A DNA stretch of 22,024 nt from Conoideocrella luteorostrata (GCA_032433595.1 JASWJB010000494.1:1-22024); one strand, 5' to 3'. Shown: positions 1-8,951, numbered from the stretch's first letter. Made by a program: numbers and translations. Notes: generated by a model from the sequence alone, not told the origin.

Positions 1-141
1 TTCAGCGACCGGGAAATTCCCTGGAATTCAGGTGCCTCAGGCCTATATTCCTTGGCATCATGCCACCTTCTTCCACTATCGTACGAATCTAGCTAATACG
101 AGGCATCGGGACCTTCCGAAGGTGCCAGTCTAATCTCAACA
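1..141 (-). repeat. Left copy of 141-bp inverted repeat, LTR-like
   Basis: Read on the minus strand from 141 down to 1, this matches 7923-8063 along its whole length at roughly 85% identity by eye. Long identical blocks include the segment around 75-107 and the edge nearest position 140. The element begins TGTTGAGATTAG on its own strand, and TG is the usual start of an LTR. The left copy stops only because the window starts, so its outer boundary and target duplication cannot be seen. The two copies point away from each other. It could be the U3 part of a solo LTR, or the TIR of a large element. Confidence 0.85.
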
Positions 142-182
142 TTAATACGGCTCTTATATCGATATTGGACGGAGAGGCATGA

Positions 183-888
183 AATGCCGACGTGGTAGAC
201 CTCCTTCGGAACTCAAAAACAATCGAAGAATTCTATGCGCAGCTGGAAGAGCGCAGGATGAAGCGCCTCGACGAACTCAAGACTGCCATTGCGAGCGTGC
301 GCACCTTCAAGTGGTGCTGTTGGCCGGGCTTGCTGTATTATGTTGCATGGCCTACACCTGAATGCGTCCATCTTCGATGTCACTCAGGTCTTCATGGCTA
401 TGTCCTCGTTCATCGAAGACCGTCTTCAGGAATATGACAGAGGTAAGTACCACCCTAGTACCTGATATCTGGGATTCGTCAAGATCCTAACCACCATTTT
501 GGAAATAGTAGCACGGGCTGAAGAACTCTCACGGACGAAGGGCTCGTCGCTGGGCGCATCAATGTTTGAGGAGATGCAAGATGCGACTGCGAGCACCGAG
601 GCTGGCAGAAACGGCACAAATCCTTCTTCACCACCACCATCTTCGCCCAGCGAGCCGTCATATTCGAACGCCATTACTGGCAGCAGCGCTAAAAAACGCA
701 AATACGACGACGACGAAGACGCTAGGAGCAGCCACAATAAGAAACCACGAGCCACCCGGTCACAATCAAGTCCCAGCCACGATGCAAGACGCCCTTCTCC
801 AAGCAATAGTTGCCCCCGGCCGCTTGACGAGGGATTCCAACACAAACATCCCAGTCTTCTTACTCGGCTCTACAAGTTTATTATATAG
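183..888 (+). pseudogene. Decayed or misread gene with nuclear-localisation-type basic cluster
   Basis: The 3' part is convincing. An exon ending at 442 joins one starting at 509 across a 66-bp GT-AG intron (GTAAGT donor, CCTAAC branch, ATAG acceptor), giving a continuous frame to the TAG at 886-888. The C-terminal region is rich in Ser, Pro and charged residues and carries KKRKYDDDED followed by NKKPR, a bipartite nuclear-localisation-like pattern. The shortest intact model starts at ATG 340 and encodes 160 residues. Upstream, 183-308 is open in another frame with a coiled-coil-like helix (KTIEEFYAQLEERRMKRL), followed in a third frame by a hydrophobic stretch (VVLLAGLAVLCCMAY). Two single-base deletions, near 309 and 358, would join all three. 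No ATG opens the upstream frame after the stop at 180-182. The family is not recognised. Confidence 0.45.
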
Positions 889-2140
889 TCTGAAAAGAGA
901 ATTTGTATCTTGTATGCTAAACGTAGATGTTCTATTTTTGTTTAAAAAATAGTGTAAAAAAACCAACATTATAAATACTTCACCAGGTTTCGAACCCTGA
1001 ACGTCCAAAAAGGTAAAGGGTGTGACATTCTCATATATGCTTCTTGTGATTATCGAATGCTGCCACTATGAAACGCGATGCTAGCCTAATATATATACTG
1101 ATATGCCAGATTGCACTGCACGTAACATGACCTGTCGGCAGATTCCAGAGAAGGCAGCGCGCGATTGAGGCAGCCAATCAAAGATGTCGCGTGCTAGAGT
1201 CTTGCTTACAGCCTTTGTGATACTCCATCCAAACAGATTTACACAACGAGATGGCCAGAAAGTTCGAGTATAACGGGTTCCTTCTGGCTTTCTACAGTTT
1301 GGTGCCTGCATTTGTTTGCGCGGCTTGGTGAACCCGCGATTGGATTGATGGTACGTGACCCTAATGTGGCCTGAACCGATTCCACGATGGCTTCACACAT
1401 GCCTGCCCAACGGGCTCAAGTGCATGAGGTGGTTGTCTGTCTTCAATCATACTGAAAGCGCAGAATCCAACGCATGCTATATGGTAATTCATGGCCGTAT
1501 ATGACACGACTTGGGACATCGCAAAAATGCCGGACAGGCACGAGGATAAGGATGCGACGGAGAGATTTCCCCGCTGTCCTCCAGCACTATTCTGTACAGT
1601 CCTGCCAATTTCGCATGGTGGGAAAGAGCTGAAATTCGTTAGACTACCTTAGGTAGGTAGCTGGCAAGCAGATTCCTTCTGTCTTGAGGGAAAGAGCCCG
1701 AGAACCAACGTCGAGAGGGATGGCGCGCCAGATTAGCAGCAGAAATTGGGCACTGTAAATTCTCTCTGTCGGCTCCCGTCTGTTGATGTTTTCTTCTCTT
1801 CTTCTTCATGCTTCTTGTGATTAGATATGAGAAGCCCGGGGTCAAACCCGTGTGGACGTATTTCATTCTCATACAATTTTGGGAACCGTGGCCTGCTTTT
1901 CTTGCTTGGCGTAGCTTCTCATGTCAAGCGGGCGTCCGATGTATCCTTCGGGCTTCATCCGTACCATGTGGACTATTTTTGAAACATCACGCTTGGCTCT
2001 TAGTCTCGCAACCCTTTTTTTTTTCAATTGAGTTCTAGCTCTTGTGTCTCGTCTTAACGAAGAAACCTGCGAGTTGTCCAAATTATCACGAACTTTGCCA
2101 CTAAGCCAGACAATGCAGCCCGTTGTGACTGGACAGGTAG
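889..2140. other. Intergenic, no gene recognised
   Basis: Only short frames without family resemblance are present. A 16-base word (ATGCTTCTTGTGATTA) occurs at about 1038 and again at about 1807. Each copy lies near a short B-box-like sequence (about 989-1003 and 1835-1847), but no tRNA cloverleaf can be folded at either place. AT-rich and T-run patches occur around 930-960 and 2020-2030. Confidence 0.5.
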
Positions 2141-2557
2141 CTTGACGTCTGGTCTGGTCTGGTCTGTGACGTCCTGGTCTGGTTGGCTTTGCCGCACAGC
2201 GCAGGACTAATAGCGGCTGGGGGCGCGGAGCGGTCGATGTTCGTCGTCGGCCAACACATGTAAGCTACTGCCCCTCTGTTGATTTATAATTCACCCTGAA
2301 CGTTCATGTTGACCTTTGCAAGTCGCAAGTACTTATAAGCTAGTTCCTATTAGTACCTCCCTCCCCACGGATAGACGGTTTTCATCTACTTCAAACTCTC
2401 GTCGATAAACCCCAAACCCCAAACCCTCCCCCACCATTCGCACCAGACCCAAGGCTGGGATACCCATTTGCTCTGGCACCTCTTCTTTCATTCAGTTCCA
2501 ACCGCCAAATGAACCGCATTACTATTGGACCCGTCCAGCTCGTCGATTTCACTCACC
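2141..2557 (+). promoter_or_regulatory. Putative promoter and 5' leader of the SDR gene
   Basis: Two CRE-type TGACGTC words (2143-2149 and 2167-2173) flank a short GGTCT-type tandem repeat. The 3' part turns pyrimidine-rich, with a CCCCAAACCCCAAACCCT stretch near 2410-2427, as is common in leaders of filamentous fungi. A weak TATA-like ACTTATAAG lies near 2330. CREs bind bZIP factors of the ATF/CREB type; use of these sites is inferred from the words alone. Confidence 0.35.
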
Positions 2558-3751
2558 ATGGCGAGCTACGTAATCACTGGCGTCTCCCGGGGGCTAGGCG
2601 TAAGTTGCACCCAAATTGCAGCTGGAATGAAATGCAATGAAACTGATCTGCCTCTAATGCCCCCCTTTTTTTCTTTTTAGTTCGAGTTCCTCCGCCAATT
2701 GTCCAGCGACCCCAAAAATACTGTCGTTGGCCTCGTCCGAGACCCGGCCGCCACCAAGCAAAAGGTGTCGGCCGAGCTGGCCGGCCGCTCCAACATCCAC
2801 ATCCTGGCTGGCGATCTGACAAACTACGACGGTCTCAAGTCGGCCGCTGCCGAGACGTCCGTCATCACCGGCGGCAGTCTCGACTACCTGATTGCCAACG
2901 CTGCTCTGATGTCAAACGTCGATGGCTACTGCGCCATTGGCGAAATGTGCGTTCTACCTTGTACCCATTCTGACCTTGTGCCCGCTCTGGCCTGCCCAGT
3001 CGCTCTGAAAGCAACAAGTGTGAAAAAGCATTTGAACTGATACAAATGTGAACAAACAGACCACCCCAAGTTGCGGCCGACGTGATGCACAAGAGCATCG
3101 ACACTAATGTCATTGGCAACATGCACCTGATCAATCTGTTTCTGCCGTTGATTCTCAAAGGCAAGGTCAAGAAGGTCATCGCTATTACTACCGCTATGGC
3201 CGACGTGGACTTTATTAACCAGTTTGACATCCAAGTCGGAGCGTTGTACGTCAGTTCCAAGGCGGCGCTCAATGTCATTATTGCCAAGTTTAACGCGCAA
3301 TATAAGAAGGAGGGAGTTCTCTTTCTGGGCATCAGTCCTGGAGTCGTAGATACCGGCAATTTCGATCCCTCAGCATGTACGAAGCGCCCCTTCTTCCTCT
3401 TTTCTTTTGTTCTTAATGTTTTCCGGCGCCCTCCTTTCCTAGCTCTTGTCCTTTACCTAGCTCCCCTATCCTTGCTTTCATCGCTTTCTCTGTCTTCTGT
3501 CTTCTCCCCACTCCAAAGAAACATAAAAGTACCAAGGCTAATCGTATGATATGTCAACAGTGACGCCCAAGCAACTTGAAGGACTGCAAGGCTTGTTTGC
3601 CGGGTTTGTGAGCTACGCACCACACTTCAAAGGTCCAGTACCTCCAGAGGTTGCCGTCAAGAACGTCATGAAGGTTGCGGGAGATGCCAGTTTAGAAAAG
3701 GGGAGTGGAGGTGCATTCTTGTCTCATTTTGGCAACAAGCAATGGATCTGA
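2558..3751 (+). CDS. Short-chain dehydrogenase/reductase, four exons
   Basis: Exons are 2558-2599, 2681-2946, 3060-3376 and 3561-3751; the introns are GT-AG with consistent phase, and the last has a good CTAAT branch site. The start ATG sits in CACCATGG. The 271-residue product has the SDR landmarks: TGVSRGLG (residues 7-14) for the dinucleotide, GDLTN with Asp59, NAA (87-89), the TNVIG Asn119 of the catalytic tetrad, and Y166-V-S-S-K170. The substrate is unknown; family members reduce or oxidise carbonyl/hydroxyl groups with NAD(P)H in the cytosol. The place usually held by catalytic Ser reads ITTAMAD (145-151), so Thr may substitute. The length is normal and no frame damage is seen. It stands alone, so there is no pathway context. 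Confidence 0.9.
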
Positions 3752-4440
3752 TTCAAAGTATCGAACATTCTAGGCGGATAGATCTACCTGAGTCATCCGA
3801 TCGGGGTGGCTTTGGCTTTGTATTTGATCCCCCGTACGACCGACCGACTGGTGGAGTGTAAGTGTGTGTGTGCACGCGTGTGTATGCGTGTATGCGCTTC
3901 AGGGACTTAAAGTCTGTAGCCGCCTGTATTTGATAAACCTAGTACAAAGAGAAGCAAAGCACACCAGTAATGTCCAACCCAGCTTGCGTGCCGCAACGCG
4001 ACTCTGGGGGTGGGAAATCTATGGGCACAGACTGTACTGGTTAAAAGGATGCACCAAAGCCAAAGAAGAAACACCGCTCCCCCATCCGTCATGTGCTCCT
4101 TTCGAACCCGGGCCCAAAATACTCTCACGACTGTCTGTCGTTCGGCCACAATAGGCACGAAGAAGCGAAAGCTGTTTTGCGCGTCGTATCTGGCCTTGAG
4201 CTTGCGCAACCGCCTGTCATATGGCGAACTTGTACGGGGTCCATCAGATTTGATGTCTGGTGGAACGAAGTCGGAAGCTAGAGTACCACTCCAGCGTCTG
4301 GGAGCCGAAATGTATTATTGGCATCACAAATCCTAGAAACGTGCCCGTGGGTCTGGTGTATCCAAATAGACTATATGTCGCTGCTGTGCGGCCTAGTGTT
4401 GCTGGAAAAGTTGTGCGCCCACCTGTTTGACTAACACTCG
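3752..4440. other. Intergenic, no gene recognised
   Basis: The 3' flank of the SDR gene contains a short GT-rich alternating purine-pyrimidine stretch (3858-3896) able to adopt non-B DNA. The open frames here have no family resemblance and lack plausible splice signals. Confidence 0.5.
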
Positions 4441-4889
4441 TTGGTCTTTGGGAAGACGATAAAGCAAGAGGGTAAGTGACTATGCGGATGAGATACCTGA
4501 AGCTTATAAGCTTCTTGGCTGTAAAAGATATTCCCAAGTCCCTATTACCGTTAGGGAAGATGCTAGAGGTGAGAAGGGCAATTGGCACGCTAAAGGGTTA
4601 TACCTTTATTTCGCAGCAGGCCACGCAAGACTCATTTAAATTGCACCAACATGTGCGACTAGCGATGCAAAACTGGCTGGGGAAAATTGGGCAGCTGGAT
4701 GATTACCTTGGGTCTACAATTAAGTTGCTAAACGAAAATATCCGCTCCCTGAACACAAGAATAGAGATATGTGAACGAAATACCTCCCACATGTACTGTC
4801 ACACGGAATTACGTAGAATCCGGTGGAATTCAATGAGTTCTGTTGACACCTTTGGAAGGTTGTTGGATAACGTCAGAGACCAATCGTAG
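4441..4889 (+). pseudogene. Fragment of fungal NLR-type (NB-ARC/TPR) protein
   Basis: The translated stretch from about 4485 reads LKLISFLAVKDIPKSLLP, then AIGTLKGYTFISQQ, then FKLHQHVRLAMQNWL. This order is the hinge of fungal STAND/NLR proteins between the NTPase and the TPR/kinesin-light-chain repeats (typically FMS-fL--kdIP-SLLP, AIGTLkaYaFI, fdiHrLVqLAtrnWL). Just upstream, another frame gives SDYADEI, matching the residues expected before it, so at least one frameshift separates them. A TAA precedes the main frame. Neither the NTPase core nor the TPR repeats remain nearby, so this is a relic. Intact members act in fungal self/non-self recognition or effector triggering. The assignment rests on remembered motif order. 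Confidence 0.65.
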
Positions 4890-5189
4890 GCTGCCTCATG
4901 GTAGTTCGTGGAGCTCACAACACGCCCGAGGTATCACAAGGAATTATCATGCAGCTAGCAACTTCTTCACTGCGGCGTAACCACGAGCATAAGTATACAA
5001 GCAAGGTCCCTTCCAGAGAAGTGGAAGGTTAGAGATTAAGACCGTCAACACAGCAGATCCTTAGTTGCGACTACGCAGCTGAATATGTGGGAAGTCTTGC
5101 CCCTCACTCTGCTATATCCAAACTCAGATCGTGATAGATAGTAAGGTTCAATCGAGAGAAGGAAAACCGGGGGCTAAGAGGCGCTAAAA
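4890..5189. other. Intergenic, no gene recognised
   Basis: It may contain eroded continuation of the NLR relic, but I see no alignable TPR repeat. Confidence 0.4.
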
Positions 5190-5457
5190 ATGCTAGATAA
5201 AAGTCAACAGGTTAGGGAGGTCCCTATGCTTGGTGAAACCTACGGTGAGGCTGATGATAAGAAGAATAAGTGCCAAAGGCAAGGAGATAACGAGCATCAA
5301 CAAGAGACTAGCGGCAGCCACCGAATTTGTCACAATGTGAGCAGCTATGGAAGTGGCTCTCTAAAGCAGTGGAATTGTCCTTCTGTTCTCCCTGTTCTGA
5401 CGAGGAATTAGACCTTTTATTGTAGGTAATTTAACATGAATAGATTGACGGAATCTC
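5190..5457 (+). pseudogene. Small ORF ending in a Cys/His-rich motif, one base out of frame
   Basis: ATG 5190 opens a 73-codon frame that is lysine- and glutamine-rich and runs into ICHNVSSYGSGSLKQW followed by NCP. A single missing base after that point would continue as CSPCSDEELDLLL and then stop. This gives Cys pairs spaced like a small zinc-binding module. The Cys/His stretch lies in the left arm of the inverted repeat described below, and similar words are encoded by the right arm on the opposite strand. The family is not recognised. It may be a degenerate piece of a repeat-encoded protein. Confidence 0.3.
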
Positions 5458-5600
5458 GATTGACGGAATCTAGAGAGGAATTTCATGTATAAGTAGCTGT
5501 CAAATTCTTCGCCAAATTATATAGAAACCAAGGACAATTTTCCACTGCTTTAGAGAACCACCTTCACAGCTGCTCACATTATGACATTTACAGGCAGCAT
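5311..5600. repeat. Imperfect inverted repeat, about 80-bp arms
   Basis: The left arm 5311-5392 is matched by the reverse complement of 5524-5600 at about 80% by eye. The shared core includes AATGTGAGCAGCT, then GG-TCTCTAAAGCAGTGGAA and TTGTCCTT. The spacer holds a doubled GATTGACGGAATCT word (about 5443-5471). A third partial arm, in the right-arm orientation, lies near 5875-5896 (AGCTGCTCAC..GTGACAT). The arms are too diverged for a recent insertion, and no terminal duplication was found. Confidence 0.6.
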
Positions 5601-5606
5601 CAGAGC

Positions 5607-5810
5607 ATGGCAGGCAAGTCGCTACCAAAATTCAAGTCTGTCTCACAGCCTCACTACCTGACACAATGTGTCATGTGTCAAGGATCATCCATTACTGAAG
5701 TTGAAGCTGAATCTGAAGCTGAATCTGAAGTTGAAACTGCAGAAGCTGAAACTGAACTAGAAGCTAATGGCGAATTCGATGACGAATTTCTGGCTAGAAT
5801 TCTAAGATAA
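5607..5810 (+). CDS. Short acidic hypothetical ORF
   Basis: ATG 5607 to TAA 5810 encodes 67 residues. The N-terminal half has a CVMC pair; the C-terminal half is built from EAESEAESEVETAEAETE-like repeats made of near-identical GAAGCTGAATCT units. It begins immediately beside the right arm of the inverted repeat. The low-complexity tail could be a microsatellite rather than protein, and no family is recognised. It could also be the end of a larger gene whose upstream part is lost. Confidence 0.3.
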   Translation: MAGKSLPKFKSVSQPHYLTQCVMCQGSSITEVEAESEAESEVETAEAETELEANGEFDDEFLARILR

Positions 5811-6245
5811 AAGGAGTTCTAATTGCTCGTCAATTAGATAGCGTACAAGGACAAGTCCACGCATCAGACTGACCATAGCTGCTCACTTCGTGACATCACG
5901 GACCGGCTTCGTTGGTCTTGTTCTAGAGTTAAGCAGCTAGTGGGGCATTTCATTGTCCGTGCCACGTGACCGCCACCGCTAGTGTGGTCACAGGATCCCT
6001 CGACCGAATGTTGCGGTCGGGTGTGACAGCACGTGTTAAAGCGGGCACGAGTCCTGGTTTAGTTCGTCGCTGGCGGTACATGCTCTTCAGGTAGAACTTG
6101 GCCTAGACATCCTCTAATTGATGATGTTGATCCATCTTTCATTACACGACCTACTCTCACAACTTTCCTCTCTTTCGGCTTCATATTTTTCATCTTTCCT
6201 CAATTTCAAGTATTCTATTTATAGTCAGCCAACACTACTAAGAAC
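5811..6245 (+). promoter_or_regulatory. Upstream region of the 6246 gene
   Basis: It contains CCACGTGACC (E-box, about 5961-5970), a GTGTGGTCAC word and a CACGTG at about 6031. A short hairpin CGACCG...CGGTCG lies at about 6001-6019. The last 100 bp are pyrimidine-rich, as in fungal leaders. No gene is seen here. Confidence 0.35.
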
Positions 6246-7001
6246 ATGGCACCATCGAAGCAGGTTGATGCGCTGCTTTCCGCTTTTGCGACGGCAGATT
6301 TAACCCTCGTCGAATGGGACATCGACTTGTACAGACGCTTAGGCTATCCACTCGTCCCAAATGGAGTAAGTCAATCCATGCCACGAGTCGCAATGACTAA
6401 CATTATATAGGACCTGATCTTCCTCCTTCCTGACGAGCAACTCCATTTAGCAGATGATATCTGTGTTGCTCTGGGATTTAGCGCTGTTGACAATGAGCAT
6501 CTAAAACCCAGGTACGCCGTCGAACATTCCGGGGTCGCTCTGCGTTATATTTTGGAACCAAGAAAATATGATCCGGATCGCAGATTAATTCTTCTACCAA
6601 TGTCATGGCCTGGGATCACACGCGATGAGCTATTGCGAGTCACAACAGAGAATAGTCATCTCTTATGCCCCCTATGGACGGTATTATTTTCTGCGACATG
6701 CATTGCACTCGTCCGTCTTGTTGTTCGCGAGTCTCGGAACATGAAAATTCGCAATCGCATGATTGCGGACATCAGTGGTCTGATTGCTTACAGGTTCTGT
6801 GATATGACGTATGACGGAGATTATGAGACTTTTCCTGACGATGACGAGCCGCTTTCAGAAAAGGAAATAATGGAAATAAACAACGCAGTCCAGTCTGTAA
6901 AAGGATGGGATGTGAAGTCAGAGGATGAGTGGATCAAGAGGGAATTAATGAGCATCATTGCGGGAAAAAGTCGATATGAGGATTTACCTCGCGCAACTTA
7001 G
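6246..7001 (+). CDS. Hypothetical protein, two exons, possible degenerate NTase fold
   Basis: Exons 6246-6365 and 6411-7001 are joined across a 45-bp intron (GTAAGT donor, TGACTAAC branch, ATAG acceptor) and encode 236 residues without interruption. AACATGGC gives a fair start context. The middle reads like a compact alpha/beta domain: GYPLVPNGDLIFLLPDEQL then ALGF, resembling the G-P...D-D-hhhP---L layout of fungal nucleotidyltransferase-like proteins but with only one of the usual two Asp. The second half has ENSHLLCPLWTVLFSATCIA (a buried helix, not a clear membrane span) and an acidic FPDDDEPLSEKE. It faces the NTase gene at 8951. The function is unknown. A flanking sequence downstream (7081) is shared with 11052. 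Confidence 0.75.
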
Positions 7002-7080
7002 ATTCTTGAACGATACAAATAATCACTTAGCTTTAAGTTGTGCCTGAGAGAAAAGGAGTGGATGATGAAAACTAATCGCT

Positions 7081-7180
7081 AATTCTGTGGGTTGCACAGG
7101 GTTGTGCAATGATCTAGATCATCGGCTTCAAATTCAATATTCATAAGTGTCTGTTATCTAAGAAGAAGAAAAGAAGTCAT
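7081..7180 (+). repeat. Dispersed ~100-bp repeat, copy 1
   Basis: CTGTGGGTTGCACAGG, then TGATCTAGATCA, a T/A-rich middle and AAGAAGTCA match 11052-11165 in the same order and orientation at about 75%. It lies 80 bp after the stop of the 6246 gene, so it may be part of a 3' UTR shared with a lost paralogue, or an old repeat. Confidence 0.6.
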
Positions 7181-7308
7181 AGTGGAAGGCACGATATCGT
7201 CGTATAAATATCGTGGCCAGAAGGTGACCATGTGACGGGCTTTGTGCTTCCTATTGTGCTTGGCGGCATTCCAACAAATTCAAAGACCAAGGTGTGACAG
7301 ATACGTTA

Positions 7309-7887
7309 GGCCCAGATGCAAGTCGGCGCGGCGTGTTTGATTTTGGCGTGTTTGGAGCAGTTGGCTCGTATATTGCTTGCGCCATCCCATTTTTGGTTGG
7401 CATTTTTCACAGCACGCCCTGGATAATTGCCACAACACCAAAAAATCGGCGCCGATGAAGTTGGCGTGTTTTGTTACAGAGATAACAATGCAAATCATTC
7501 ATTCAGAGCAATTCCTAATAAGCATATTAGATAACCTATAACTCGCTATAGCTATATTAGCCTTTTGCGGTTAGGCCTTTTAGTCACTATAAAATAATAC
7601 TTTTATTAGTGTTAATAATGCCTCTAAACGCAAGACTTATATAGCCTTAGTTACTTTTACTACGAGAAGATTACAAAGGCGCTAGATATATTCTTTATTA
7701 CTTTGTATGCCAAAGGCTGTGTTTTTTAACCTTTGTGAATAGCTTTAAATATTAAATAGGAAAGGCGCCAATCTCGAGGTAAGACGGTACAAAGTAATCC
7801 CTACACCTATCTCCACAGCTAACTTGTACTTGGCCCCATCTCAAACGCGCCTTTGTCAAACACGCCGCGCCGACTTGGAACTGGGCC
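7309..7887. mobile_element. MITE with TTA target duplications, PIF/Harbinger-like
   Basis: The ends are inverted copies. The left begins GGCCCAGATGCAAGTCGGCG; the right, reverse complemented, begins GGCCCAGTTCCAAGTCGGCG. Similarity extends about 47 bp. Direct TTA triplets flank it at 7306-7308 and 7888-7890. A three-base TWA duplication with GC-rich GGCC-type ends is the PIF/Harbinger pattern. The 579-bp interior is AT-rich in the middle, repeats GGCGTGTTT near the left end, and encodes no transposase, so the element is non-autonomous. It ends only 35 bp before the LTR-like repeat at 7923. Confidence 0.8.
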
Positions 7888-7922
7888 TTATGTTCTAGCC
7901 TGTCATTACCTTCTCTTGGTCT

Positions 7923-8063
7923 TGTTGAGATTAGAGTGGCACCTTCGGAAATGGCTGATGCCTCGTATTAGCTAGATTCGTACGATAGTGGAAGACGGTA
8001 GCACGATGCCAAGGAATGTAGGCCTAAGGCCACTAAAATCCAGGGAATTTCCCGGTCGCTGAA
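7923..8063 (+). repeat. Right copy of 141-bp inverted repeat, LTR-like
   Basis: It matches 1-141 in inverted orientation and starts TGTTGAGATTAG. The five bases before it (7918-7922) and after it (8064-8068) are both GGTCT, as a 5-bp integrase-type target duplication would be. Against a self-contained 141-bp element, it ends GCTGAA rather than CA, and the next bases look like an LTR core promoter. It may therefore be the U3 part of a longer LTR, with the GGTCT match fortuitous. Confidence 0.8.
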
Positions 8064-8201
8064 GGTCTATAAAGAAGGGTCACGATGCCCTTCAGAGGGA
8101 TAATTCAAGTCAGAACATCATCTATCAATATCACTACTTGCACTCTCAAATCTGTCTATTCCTGCCTATTTCCACTGTTGTCAAATTGCTCCTTCTCTCA
8201 C
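8064..8201 (+). promoter_or_regulatory. TATA box and CT/A-rich leader, possible LTR R-U5
   Basis: CTATAAAGAAGG at 8067 is followed by a C/A/T-rich tract with repeated ATCA and CTATC words, as in fungal LTR R-U5 regions or strong leaders. It points plus, into the 3' end of the convergent NTase gene. No product on this strand is evident. If it is LTR, the 3' border should be a CA near 8200; no matching target duplication is found there. Confidence 0.35.
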
Positions 8202-8951
8202 TTATGAAGGCACATAACGCAACAGGTCTTCGTCCTGTAAAATAGACGCCATCTTCTGCACAAGATCTTCGTTCCCTGTTCGTTTCCAATATTCAACCAA
8301 GTCCTTCACTGCTGTAAACAGTCTTTCTTTGACCTGATCTTCAGCCCTGTATCCGTCGAAATCCACCTTTCCACCATTGTCAATCAGCCAATCCATTATG
8401 AATTCAATGTCATCGACGTCGCTTGCAAATTTTTGAAGGGATTTGGGTCGAGTGCTCATAATTAGATGGGCACAGCGTTTGATCTTGGTCAGAATCAGGA
8501 TTCCAGGGCGCAAGATTGGGACAGTGCCTAAATTAGCGTTAGTACCTTTGTTTAACTGACCGTGATCGGATCAGATCAATAATTTCTCACCATCTCCAGG
8601 CCGGATCACAGACAACTCACGAGGAAGACCCAATTCGCCAAGGGGGATTGTCTCAATGGGTATACTGATCTGTGGAAACTCTGGCGGCGCGAAGAAGATT
8701 TTGTTGTTGACGAAAGAAAACCTCGTGTCGGCCGAGAGGAACTGACAAACCTGTTGACGCATTTCAGAAATTGTTCTAGTACCGTTGTCGATTTCCACAT
8801 CTATGTCGAGTGTCTTTCTGGTATGGCCAAGTAGATTCACAGCAAAACCACCGATTATGGCGTGGTTGATTCCTTGCTGAGTGAGAATTGTGGACAGGGA
8901 TGTCGCAGCTGCCCGCTGCTGAGAAACAAGTTCGTCGTTAATGGAGGCCAT
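8202..8951 (-). CDS. Nucleotidyltransferase-fold protein, two exons
   Basis: Exons are 8951-8591 and 8527-8202, with a 63-bp intron (GTGAGA donor, ACTAACGCTAAT branch region, TTTAG acceptor). The product is 228 residues. It shows the Pol-beta NTase signature: IIGGFAVNLLG (Gly34-Gly35), then LDIDVEID with Asp49 and Asp51, and IPIETI with Glu100 as the expected third acid. The C-terminal half has LRPGILILTKIKR and a Lys/Asp-rich helix ending DVDDIEFIMDWL, as in minimal and AbiEii-like NTases and a fungal family of the same build. The fold transfers nucleotides to an unknown target. All three acids are present, so it may be active. The start was chosen at the ATG in AAAATGG; upstream codons lack ATG. 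Confidence 0.85.

Noticed and set aside
985..1850. Possible tRNA genes or tRNA-derived SINEs (B-box-like words near 989 and 1835)
   Set aside because: No A-box at the right distance and no acceptor or anticodon stems could be folded.
3082..3549. Extension of the SDR third exon past 3376
   Set aside because: The added residues are a pyrimidine-tract translation; splicing at GTACGA to CAACAG restores the family C-terminus.
1..8063. Classical DNA transposon of 8 kb with 141-bp TIRs
   Set aside because: No transposase is encoded between the copies, and the repeat begins TG with an LTR-like promoter after it; kept only as an alternative.
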